From positions 1 through 7,479 of the forward strand of contig CAVHZH010000099.1 in assembly GCA_963640395.1 (NCBI GenBank): a stretch of DNA of 7,479 bases. Direction: 5' to 3'. The DNA comes from W0P33-017 sp963640395. Its GTDB lineage: Bacteria > Bacillota > Clostridia > Lachnospirales > Lachnospiraceae. The number at the start of each line of letters is the position of its first letter. The first letter of the stretch is position 1. Positions 1-6,467 of this stretch are shown piece by piece. A program made the position numbers and the translations under genes. The notes beneath the pieces were generated by a model, which was not told where the DNA came from, ran no database searches, and worked only from the letters and a program-made list of their open reading frames with translations.

Positions 1-1516
1 CGTCGAGCGATACCATGCCATCGTACAAATCACCCGCGCCCTGTTTCAGATCTGCCGAGCCGCTTAACAGCTTGCTGCTGCCGCTTACTAGCGCATCTGC
101 ACCTGTGACCAGCTGTTCATACGCATCTGTGAGCTGTCCGACACCATCTGTATAGCTGTCGATCCCGTCATCCATCGTTTCATAGCTGTTTTTCAACTGT
201 TCCATGCCTGCCGACAGCTCTTTTGCACCCTTTTCGAGCTCGTCAAAATACATGGCAGTGCCACTGAGCGCAGCATTGTTTCCCTGCAGGAGCATCGACA
301 CACTGCCAAGACTGCTGATCTGTGACTGCAAACTGTCAGCCTGCGCCTGTGCCTCTTCACTTTCATCATATCCGGGCATGCTCCCTAGCTGCTCCAACGA
401 CGCATTCAACTCCTTGATCTGATTTGCAATAAGCTGCGCAGCCTGCGTATTGCCTGCCTGAAGCTGATCCAGATCGAGCCCTTTTTCTTTGAGTGTTTCC
501 TGAAAACACTCATAGGATGCCGCATTTTTCAGAGTAAGCGAACCGTCATAGGCATCCGCGATTCCCTGCCTGACTGCTGTCGAGCCGTCGGTCAGCGTCT
601 TTGACTTTTCATTCAGTTGCTGTGCTACCTTCTGGATCGATGACGCGCCGTTTTCCAGTGATGTGATACCGTTTTCCAGCTCGCCCGCACCGTCATAGAG
701 TGCTGCGGCACCATCCGAGAGGCTGCTGCCGCCGTCAAGCAACTCATTTGTCCCATCGGAGAGCTTGCCTGCGCTGTCGTTGAGATCTTTAGCGGCATCC
801 GTGATCTGTGTCACCTGATCCATGAGCTCCTCATCATCGATATCGACATCCAGATTGAGCTTTACGCCGTTGATCGTGACCGCATCCATCTCAAAATCAC
901 TGACATCCGCACGGATATAGGCATCCAGACCTTTTCCAGGCAATACGGTGTAGCTGAGCTGTTTATCTGAGCCGACATTTGCCATTGTCGCACCGTCCGC
1001 CTCGATATTCTGACACGATCCGGTATCGAGTGTCAGTGCCGCCTGCAATGCGAAATTATCATAAAAATTCGAGGTGCAGTTCTCATTTTTATCGATCTTT
1101 ATATGGATTTCCAGCGCACCGGTGCCGCCTGCGAGTTCCTCCGGTGTGACTGTCTTTCCGTCCAGCGTGTAGGTCAGGCTGATATTCCACGGGATCTGCG
1201 CATTTTCGAGCGTTCCCTGATAGTATACCTTCTCCTGATTTGTGGAGAAGGTGACCCGGTCGGCGTCAAGTGTGATCGCATCGGTTGTGTTCAATATTTT
1301 CACGGAACTATAGTCGCCGTAATCGGTCACATCACCCTTTCCGAAAATATTTACTACATCCACGCGGTCAATGCTTCCGTCTGCGTCCGCGATCACATAA
1401 ACAACTTCTTCTTTGTCACCGGTGTACTCTGCGGCAGATACCTCGACTGCCGGAAGCGCCACCTGCGCCGTGAGCATCACTGCCAGTCCCATTGCAATTA
1501 CTTTCTTTCTATTCAT
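1..1516 (-). CDS. Secreted L-x-x-G heptad-repeat protein (YhgE/Pip-associated type), partial, C-terminus outside window
   Basis: The reading frame is open from the ATG at 1516 to the left edge: 505 codons, no stop. Start support: an AGAGAGGA ribosome binding site (about 1524-1531) 7 nt upstream. Residues 1-28 form a classic signal peptide: MNRKK, a hydrophobic core, then cleavage near VSA|AE. Residues 30-225 are a beta-rich-looking region. Heptads with Leu and Gly spaced as L-x-x-G follow: glycines at 255, 262, 269, 276, 283 and 290, and a second run at 472, 479, 486, 493 and 500. Between them lies a Gln/Ala/Leu-rich, probably coiled-coil stretch (about 335-410). This matches the known 'X-X-X-Leu-X-X-Gly heptad repeat' family, often found with YhgE/Pip or MMPL transporters in Firmicutes. 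A C-terminal membrane anchor is expected but lies off-window. It follows the transporter gene on the same strand, separated by palindromic elements. Partnership with the transporter is inference; the molecular function is unknown. Confidence 0.85.
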   Translation of the reverse strand, partial: MNRKKVIAMGLAVMLTAQVALPAVEVSAAEYTGDKEEVVYVIADADGSIDRVDVVNIFGKGDVTDYGDYSSVKILNTTDAITLDADRVTFSTNQEKVYYQGTLENAQIPWNISLTYTLDGKTVTPEELAGGTGALEIHIKIDKNENCTSNFYDNFALQAALTLDTGSCQNIEADGATMANVGSDKQLSYTVLPGKGLDAYIRADVSDFEMDAVTINGVKLNLDVDIDDEELMDQVTQITDAAKDLNDSAGKLSDGTNELLDGGSSLSDGAAALYDGAGELENGITSLENGASSIQKVAQQLNEKSKTLTDGSTAVRQGIADAYDGSLTLKNAASYECFQETLKEKGLDLDQLQAGNTQAAQLIANQIKELNASLEQLGSMPGYDESEEAQAQADSLQSQISSLGSVSMLLQGNNAALSGTAMYFDELEKGAKELSAGMEQLKNSYETMDDGIDSYTDGVGQLTDAYEQLVTGADALVSGSSKLLSGSADLKQGAGDLYDGMVSLD

Positions 1517-1594
1517 ATGGTTATCCTCTCTTTTACTCTTTAATTTAGGGAAACGCTTTGCAACACAGTTTAGTATGCGCAACTCATTCATAAC

Positions 1595-1688
1595 ATGGAT
1601 AGGGAATGCGCGTCCATATGTACCACTGCCAGCGACAAGTAGCGGGAGCGTGCCTGCGGCTACATATGCGCGCATGACCAAAAGCCAT
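1595..1688. repeat. Imperfect 94-bp palindrome in the transporter/heptad-protein gap
   Basis: The arms 1595-1622 and 1661-1688 are inverted copies. The inner part is near perfect: TGCGCG-(TC)-CATATGTA at 1607-1622 against TACATATGCGCGCA at 1661-1674, differing only by a 2-nt insertion. The outer part shares ATGG/CCAT and a GG/CC block. The 38-bp loop has three AGCG-containing blocks. No convincing promoter or reading frame lies in this stretch. It looks like an intergenic hairpin repeat or the remains of a small mobile element. It could also act as an RNA hairpin ahead of the heptad-protein gene. Confidence 0.6.
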
Positions 1689-1700
1689 AACATTTAGCAT

Positions 1701-1865
1701 CTAGTACAGCGTTTCATAAATAACTAGACCAAAAACGTAGAATGTTTTTTTGAATGTGCATATCAAAAAACGCAGGCGTAGTGGGCTACGGCGAGGCTTT
1801 TTGGTATGTGCAGTCGGAAAAACAGGCAAGTTATTGGGATAGTTATTTAGAAATCGCTGTACTAG
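1701..1865. mobile_element. MITE-like element, 165 bp, 26-bp terminal inverted repeats
   Basis: The left end 1701-1726 and the reverse complement of the right end 1840-1865 match at 23 of 26 positions; both begin CTAGTACAGCG and finish TAAATAACTA. The interior is also an imperfect palindrome centred on a CGTAG-TGGG-CTACG hairpin (1777-1790), with A- and T-tracts about 7 to 15 nt on either side, so transcripts of either strand could fold into one long hairpin. No transposase is encoded; the short open frames across it are by-products of the palindrome. If the mobile part begins at CAGCG, it is flanked by TA on both sides, as for IS630/Tc1-mariner derivatives; the outer CTAG may be target sequence or part of the repeat. 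It ends 17 bp from the transporter stop codon. Family assignment is inference. Confidence 0.72.
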
Positions 1866-1882
1866 TACATCCCTTTTCACAA

Positions 1883-3919
1883 TCACCTGCCTTTTTTGAT
1901 AAACGTCCGGTCAAACAGATACAGCATCCCCGGCAGCGCAAACAACACAATCACCAGTGAGCACAGCGTTCCTTTTCCGAGGAAAAATCCCAGCTGTGAC
2001 AGCAGCCCATGTGTCGATATGATACCGAGCAAAAATCCTACGACGGTCAGTGCACTGCCCGAGGTGAGGATGGACACCGTAACTGCCGCGAGCGTATTGG
2101 TGACCGCCTCTTTTTTGCCGCAGCTCTGCCGGTATTCCTTGTAGCGTTCGGTCAGAAGAATCGCATAATCGACAGTCGCGCCGAGCTGGATCGAACTGAT
2201 AATCAGGTATGCGATATAGAAAATCTTCTGATCCGTAAAATACGGGATCGACAGGTTGACCCAGACCGCAGTCTCGATCGCAAGCACGAGCAGCACCGGA
2301 AGCACCACCGAACGCAGCGTCAGCAGCAATACGACAAATACCGCCCCGATCGCCACCAGATTGACCTTCATCATATCGCCTGTGATCGTATCCATCAGAT
2401 CATACGTCGATACACCTTCACCTGCCAGATACCACGCGTCCGGGTAATATTCCTGCGCCACCGCACGGATATTTTCTACCAGTGCAAAGGTTTCCTCCCC
2501 CTCATACTCCGCATCCACGGTCAGCACCATGCGCGTATAGGTATCCGAACACAGCTTGTCGTAAATATCCGCATCCAGATAGCTCTCCGGGATCTCCATG
2601 CCAACGGTATCTACATAGGATAAAATGCTTGTCACCTGCGGAATATCATGCAACGCATCCGATAATTTCTTCTGCGTCGCCTTGTCATCCTTTGGCATCA
2701 TCAGCACGTAGGTATCACTCTTTCCAAAGATTTCTTCGATCCGTGCCGTATCCGCACCGGTCTGCGTCTGTTCGTCAAAAATCTTAGATGCGCCGTAGTA
2801 AAAGCTGTTGGCATTTGATGCCAGAAAAGACGGTACGATCACCAGCACGAACAGGAGGAGCACCGGCAACATCACCTTCTGTACGGCTCTGCCAAAGCCT
2901 GCAAACGAAGGCATAAACAGGCAGTGCGAAAGGCGCTCCATCCAGCGGTAGGTCACTAAAATCAGGCACGGCATAAATGTAAATACGGTGATCAGGCTGA
3001 TCGCGATACCCTTTGCCAGTGCGCGCCCCAGATCCGGTCCGATCTGAAACTGCATCAGGCACAGCGCCAGAAATCCGATGACAGTCGTCAGTCCGCTCGA
3101 TAAAATCGATGAAGTAGACATCGTGAGTGCTTCTACCATCGCATATTGTACATTTTTATTCTTTTGTCTGCACTCGGTAAATCGGTGGATCAGAAATACC
3201 GAATAATCCATTGACACCGCCAGCTGCAGGATCGTTCCCGCTGCGTTTGTGACAAAGGAGATCTCGCCGAAGATCAGGTTTGATCCCGCATTGATGACGA
3301 TCGCCACACCCAGACCGACCATAACGATCACCGGCTCCAGCCATGATTCCGTCGTCAGCATTAACACCAAAAATACAAACAAGATAGCGATCAGCGATAT
3401 TTTTGATATTTCACTTACCGTGCTCATGGTCGCCGCAGCGGTCGATACCGCGCTGCCGGTCATCGCATTGTCATCCCCAATGACCGCGCGGATGTCGCTC
3501 ACCGCCTCTGTGCGCAGCTTTTTGTCAATCGTCACGGAAAACAGTGCATTTCCATCTTTATAATAGTTTTCAACGGTGTCCTGATCCTGTATCTCCAACG
3601 GTTTCTCCACAGACACCGCATCGTCGAGCCATGTGACATCGGTCACACCGTCAACCGCCCCGATCTGCTCCTTATATGCCAGTGCCTCCGGGATTGTCAC
3701 ATCGGCGATCATGACTCTGGCGTTTGGCACACCGCCGTCAAACTCATGATCCATCAGATCTAATGCCACAGTTGATGGACTGCTTTCCGGCAGATAATCG
3801 TTCATATCATAATTTACCGAAACAAAGCTGTGACAGAAGGCACTGATCACAGCCATGACCGCATAGATCAGAAGAACCAGCTTTGTGTGATTTACAATCC
3901 ACGTATAGAACTTCTTCAT
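1883..3919 (-). CDS. MMPL/RND-family membrane transporter (YdfJ-like), 678 aa
   Basis: A complete gene with AAAAGGAG (3928-3935) 8 nt before the ATG. The protein has the duplicated RND/MMPL layout. TM1 is at about residues 12-34, followed by an extracytoplasmic loop (about 35-172) and a TM2-6 bundle (about 173-326). TM7 (about 348-368) leads to a second loop (about 369-515) and the last five helices (about 516-669), giving about 12 in total. Each bundle has the Asp-Tyr pair typical of MMPL proton relays: SMDYS (D238-Y239) and TVDYA (D584-Y585). This indicates proton-driven export of a lipid, drug or hydrophobic molecule from the cytoplasmic membrane; the substrate cannot be read from sequence. 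The length is short for MmpL but normal for Gram-positive YdfJ-like proteins. It is divergent from a TetR gene that probably represses it, and upstream of the heptad-repeat protein gene. No frameshift is seen. Confidence 0.93.
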   Translation of the reverse strand: MKKFYTWIVNHTKLVLLIYAVMAVISAFCHSFVSVNYDMNDYLPESSPSTVALDLMDHEFDGGVPNARVMIADVTIPEALAYKEQIGAVDGVTDVTWLDDAVSVEKPLEIQDQDTVENYYKDGNALFSVTIDKKLRTEAVSDIRAVIGDDNAMTGSAVSTAAATMSTVSEISKISLIAILFVFLVLMLTTESWLEPVIVMVGLGVAIVINAGSNLIFGEISFVTNAAGTILQLAVSMDYSVFLIHRFTECRQKNKNVQYAMVEALTMSTSSILSSGLTTVIGFLALCLMQFQIGPDLGRALAKGIAISLITVFTFMPCLILVTYRWMERLSHCLFMPSFAGFGRAVQKVMLPVLLLFVLVIVPSFLASNANSFYYGASKIFDEQTQTGADTARIEEIFGKSDTYVLMMPKDDKATQKKLSDALHDIPQVTSILSYVDTVGMEIPESYLDADIYDKLCSDTYTRMVLTVDAEYEGEETFALVENIRAVAQEYYPDAWYLAGEGVSTYDLMDTITGDMMKVNLVAIGAVFVVLLLTLRSVVLPVLLVLAIETAVWVNLSIPYFTDQKIFYIAYLIISSIQLGATVDYAILLTERYKEYRQSCGKKEAVTNTLAAVTVSILTSGSALTVVGFLLGIISTHGLLSQLGFFLGKGTLCSLVIVLFALPGMLYLFDRTFIKKGR

Positions 3920-3958
3920 TTTGCCATCTCCTTTTATTTTCGCTTCTTTTTCAGACTG

Positions 3959-3988
3959 ATTATAAAAAGATTTCCAATCTTTTTTCCA
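3959..3988 (-). promoter_or_regulatory. Candidate promoter of the MMPL transporter
   Basis: Read on the minus strand, a perfect TATAAT -10 box (3959-3964) is preceded by an 18-nt spacer and a weak -35, TGGAAA (3983-3988). The predicted start lies about 35 nt upstream of the transporter ATG. A weak -35 fits an inducible promoter. A TTGACC farther upstream is 25 nt from the -10, too far to serve as its -35. Confidence 0.55.
3964..3984. promoter_or_regulatory. Candidate TetR operator (21-bp palindrome)
   Basis: AAAAAGATT-TCC-AATCTTTTT is an inverted repeat with perfect 9-bp arms around a 3-bp centre. It fills the spacer of the candidate transporter promoter and touches its -10 box, so a bound dimer would block RNA polymerase. 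Size and position are typical for TetR-family operators, and a TetR gene is divergently adjacent. It could instead be an A/T-rich chance palindrome; no second copy is seen at the tetR promoter. Confidence 0.5.
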
Positions 3989-4049
3989 CGGTCAAACACA
4001 CCCTTTTGTGCAAATACGGACATATTCGCATTTTTGTGGGGCAAATATC

Positions 4050-4078
4050 TATTCAAACATGACGTTCTCCTGTATAAT
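4050..4078 (+). promoter_or_regulatory. Candidate promoter of the TetR regulator gene
   Basis: A perfect TATAAT -10 (4073-4078) sits 17 nt after a poor -35 match, TATTCA (4050-4055). Transcription would begin near 4085, giving a leader of about 33 nt before the ATG at 4118. Near-identical CAAACATGmCG motifs flank the -10 (4054-4064 and 4095-4105) and may be binding sites. Confidence 0.5.
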
Positions 4079-4105
4079 TACAAATAAATGTAAACAAACA
4101 TGCCG
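4054..4105 (+). repeat. Pair of 11-bp direct repeats around the tetR -10 box
   Basis: CAAACATGACG (4054-4064) and CAAACATGCCG (4095-4105) differ at one base and start 41 bp apart, about four helical turns. One overlaps the -35 region and the other lies in the untranslated leader. This spacing suits a pair of sites on the same DNA face for autoregulation or another regulator. Two short matches in an A-rich region could also be chance. Confidence 0.35.
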
Positions 4106-4117
4106 GGGTAATGTTTT

Positions 4118-4699
4118 ATGACTCATGAAGAAATTTCTTTCCAGACAAAAATGATGCTTAGCACTTCACTCAAGGAGCTGATGAAGCACAAAGCATTTTC
4201 AAAAATAACGGTCAGTGAGCTGATCAAAGCATGTGATCTGAACCGAAAGACCTTTTATTACCATTTTGAGGATATTTACGGACTGCTCAAGTGGATGCTT
4301 GAACAGGAGGCGTTTGCGGTCGTCAAACAGTTTGACCTGCTCACGGATTTTCGCGATGCCTTCAACTTTATCTTTGACTACATTGAGGAAAATGCCTGTT
4401 TTTTGAACGGCATTTATGAATCGGTCGGACGCGATGAGCTGAAACGGTTTTTCTACAATGACTTTATCGGTATTATAGACAAATTCATCCGCGATACCGA
4501 AGCCGAACTGTCTGTGAGTATCACGGATGAATTTCTTCATTTTATATGCAATTTTTATACGGAAGGGATTGCCGGTATGCTGATCGACCGTTTCAAAAAT
4601 CCTGACGAATACAGCCGCGAATCATTGCTCGAATATTTTTCCAGTATTCTGACCAGTTCACTTCCTGCTGCGCTGCGTGCAAACGCTCAGATCCCGTAG
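4118..4699 (+). CDS. TetR/AcrR-family transcriptional regulator
   Basis: 193 aa, the usual length for the family. The N-terminal helix-turn-helix is clear: FSKITVSELIKACDLNRKTF at about residues 27-46, followed by YYHFEDIYGLL, the conserved end of the DNA-binding domain. The C-terminal ligand/dimer domain (about 60-185), with YTEGIAGMLIDRF at 147-159, resembles the DhaS-like regulators of Firmicutes. The ATG is preceded only by a weak GGGG (4105-4108), suggesting low expression. It is divergent from the MMPL transporter with 198 bp between starts, so it most likely represses the transporter and perhaps itself; the inducer is unknown. Its last 13 bp overlap the end of the convergent MmcQ/alkyltransferase-like gene. 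Confidence 0.92.
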   Translation: MTHEEISFQTKMMLSTSLKELMKHKAFSKITVSELIKACDLNRKTFYYHFEDIYGLLKWMLEQEAFAVVKQFDLLTDFRDAFNFIFDYIEENACFLNGIYESVGRDELKRFFYNDFIGIIDKFIRDTEAELSVSITDEFLHFICNFYTEGIAGMLIDRFKNPDEYSRESLLEYFSSILTSSLPAALRANAQIP

Positions 4700-5307
4700 C
4701 GTTCCAGATCTACCTTGCCATTCACGACCTCTACACCGTCGGCACGCAGCCGCCGCTCCTGCTCGTCTGCCCCGCCGAAGGCAAATGCGCCGGACAGCTC
4801 GCCCTTTGCATTGACGACGCGGAAGCATGGGATATGCTCCGGGTCGGGGTTTTTGTGAAGTGCGTTGCCGACCGCGCGCGCCATTTTTTTATCTCCCGCC
4901 AGCTCTGCGATCCTGCCGTAAGTCGCCACATGTCCGGGCGGAATCTGCCGGACTGCCTCATAGATGCGTTTCGAGGGGCTGTCTGTGACGAGATCATAGC
5001 TCTCCGCGATCATCCGTTTCACATCCGCATCGGGGATCGTCCCGTCTAAAATCACCGTATTCCAGTGCTCTTTATCCTGATGATACCCCGGAATCACCGC
5101 CGCATAGGTATTTCTCCACAGATCCCGCCACTCCGGATCTACCTTGACATTCAAATGGATATAGCCATCCATCTCATACGTCCACAGAAATGCCTTTTTA
5201 CTGCCCTTGACGCGAACCAGCTGCCAGTTCTGATCATGAAAAGGCGCCTGCTGATAGGTATCCGGAAATGACAGCCCGTAGGTGAGTGCCTCCTCGCGTG
5301 TTTTCAT
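4687..5307 (-). CDS. MmcQ/YjbR (DUF419) domain fused to alkylguanine transferase-like DNA-binding domain
   Basis: 206 aa from the ATG at 5307, chosen for AAGGGAG (5314-5320) 6 nt upstream; a longer in-frame start at 5388 lacks such a site. Residues 1-105 match MmcQ/YjbR, a CyaY-like fold: GLSFPDTYQQAPF, the LWTYEMDGYIHLNVK strand region, and HWNTVILDG. Residues 110-206 match the DNA-binding half of O6-methylguanine-DNA methyltransferases: Y130, the arginine-finger segment ARAVGNAL (R144), and IPCFRVVN, with C161 at the acceptor position. The classical motif is PCHRV; here His is replaced by Phe. The N-terminal RNase-H-like half of full-length Ogt/Ada is absent, as in alkyltransferase-like (ATL) proteins, but those have lost the Cys. 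The role is probably recognition or repair of alkylated guanine in DNA; catalytic activity is uncertain. Transcription is separate from tsf, behind a hairpin; no strong promoter stands out. Confidence 0.88.
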   Translation of the reverse strand: MKTREEALTYGLSFPDTYQQAPFHDQNWQLVRVKGSKKAFLWTYEMDGYIHLNVKVDPEWRDLWRNTYAAVIPGYHQDKEHWNTVILDGTIPDADVKRMIAESYDLVTDSPSKRIYEAVRQIPPGHVATYGRIAELAGDKKMARAVGNALHKNPDPEHIPCFRVVNAKGELSGAFAFGGADEQERRLRADGVEVVNGKVDLERYGI

Positions 5308-5407
5308 AGTGATCTCCCTTATCCTTTCTTTTGTATACTTAGGGAAATGCCCCGAATCATTGTAACTGATATGTAGCAGGAAATTCATCGGAATGTCCTA
5401 TTACACA

Positions 5408-5450
5408 AAGAACCTTGAATATCCCATTTTATAGGAAATTCAAGGTTCTT
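5408..5450 (-). terminator. Hairpin terminator downstream of tsf
   Basis: AAGAACCTTGAAT (5408-5420) and ATTCAAGGTTCTT (5438-5450) form a perfect 13-bp stem with a 17-nt loop; 3 more pairs can form inside the loop after one mismatch. It begins 52 bp after the tsf stop. In tsf-transcript sense the stem ends in CUUUGUGUAAU, a weak U-tract, so termination may be partial. Stability and position still make it the natural end of the rpsB-tsf operon. Confidence 0.75.
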
Positions 5451-5502
5451 CGTTGATTTACATGATAATCATACGGTTCAGATTCTTATGCGAACTGTAA
5501 GA

Positions 5503-6438
5503 TTATGCGTTCATCTGTGCAGCTACCTCTGCAGCAAAGTCCTCGTTCTTCTTCTCAAGTCCCTCACCGGTCTCAAAACGAACGAACTTCTTTACCTTTA
5601 CAGGTACTCCGGCTGCCTTTGACAGCTCATCGATATACTTGGCTACGGTCTGCTTGCCGTCCTCGGCCTTTACATATACCTGATCGACAAGGCAGATCTC
5701 CTTCAGTTCTTTGCTGATACGTCCCTCGATCATGCCGTTGATCACCTTCTCGGGCTTCTGTGACTCCTTCGGATCGTTCATGATCTGAGCCTTTAAGATC
5801 TCCTTCTCATGTGCGATGTAATCAGCGCTTACCTCGTCACGTGATACATACTTGGGAGCTAATGCTGCGATCTGCATGGCAATGTTCTTCATGCCTTCCT
5901 TTACAGCGTCATTGACTACAGATGTCTCGGCATCCACAATGACACCGATTCTGCCGCCGCCATGTACATAAGTGACCACACAGCCGTTCGGCTCTGAAAC
6001 CTTCTCGAAACGGCGGATCTTTAAGTTCTCTCCGATCACTGCAATCTTCTCTACCAGCGCGTCAGCTACTGTCTTTGACTCATCCTCATTCCACTTCTCA
6101 GCCATGAATGCATCCATGTCTGCTGCATCGGAAGCTACTGCCTGCTTTGCAACTGCTGCCACGAATGTCTGGAATGTCTCGTTCTTTGCAACGAAGTCAG
6201 TCTCTGAATTGACCTCGACAACTGCTGCTGTCTGATCTCCGTCTGTAACTACGGTACACAGACCCTCTGCTGCTATACGGCTTGCCTTCTTCTCAGCCTT
6301 TGCCTGTCCGTTCTTTCTCAAGAACTCTACAGCCTCGTCCATATTTCCGTTTGTCTCATTTAATGCTTTCTTGCAATCCATCATGCCTGCGCCGGTCATT
6401 TCACGCAGTTCTTTTACCATTGCTGCTGTAATAGCCAT
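5503..6438 (-). CDS. tsf: Translation elongation factor Ts
   Basis: 311 aa; the start at MAITAAMVKEL is fixed by GGAGGA 7 nt upstream and by family conservation. EF-Ts is the guanine-nucleotide exchange factor of EF-Tu, displacing GDP in the cytoplasm. The N-terminal UBA-like domain has VKELREMTGAGMMDCKKAL (residues 8-26) and NGNMDEAVEFLRKNG. The EF-Tu-contacting signature is VNSETDFVAKN (76-86), where D81 and F82 correspond to E. coli Asp80 and Phe81. The core dimerisation-like domains carry IRRFE (141-145) and YVHGGGRIGVIV (157-168), then the PKESQKPEKVINGMIEGR region. Length and motifs are intact. It is the second gene of an operon with rpsB, 29 bp downstream of it, and is followed by a hairpin rather than pyrH. 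Confidence 0.98.
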   Translation of the reverse strand: MAITAAMVKELREMTGAGMMDCKKALNETNGNMDEAVEFLRKNGQAKAEKKASRIAAEGLCTVVTDGDQTAAVVEVNSETDFVAKNETFQTFVAAVAKQAVASDAADMDAFMAEKWNEDESKTVADALVEKIAVIGENLKIRRFEKVSEPNGCVVTYVHGGGRIGVIVDAETSVVNDAVKEGMKNIAMQIAALAPKYVSRDEVSADYIAHEKEILKAQIMNDPKESQKPEKVINGMIEGRISKELKEICLVDQVYVKAEDGKQTVAKYIDELSKAAGVPVKVKKFVRFETGEGLEKKNEDFAAEVAAQMNA

Positions 6439-6467
6439 TGATTCTTCCTCCAAATATGTCGTGATAA

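Noticed and set aside
600..830. Repetitive DNA in the heptad gene considered as a tandem array or CRISPR
   Set aside because: Periodicity is at the protein level (seven codons) with degenerate DNA; there are no identical repeats separated by unique spacers.
1103..1543. Plus-strand open frame of 146 codons opposite the heptad-repeat gene
   Set aside because: It lies entirely against a minus-strand gene with a signal peptide, good ribosome binding site and family-typical repeats; no family resemblance or ribosome site of its own.
1701..1886. Small minus-strand frame of 61 codons over the MITE-like element
   Set aside because: It spans the palindrome from end to end and has no ribosome binding site; most likely a by-product of the inverted repeats.
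2009..2623. Plus-strand open frame of 204 codons opposite the MMPL transporter
   Set aside because: Arg/His/Gln-rich translation without domain features, antisense to an intact membrane-transporter frame; a codon-composition shadow.
4199..4540. Minus-strand frame of 113 codons opposite the TetR gene
   Set aside because: Antisense shadow of a clear TetR coding sequence with no independent start signals.
5308..5388. Upstream in-frame start extending the MmcQ/transferase protein by 27 residues
   Set aside because: The MmcQ domain begins at MKTREEAL, which has its own AAGGGAG site; the extension reads through leader sequence.
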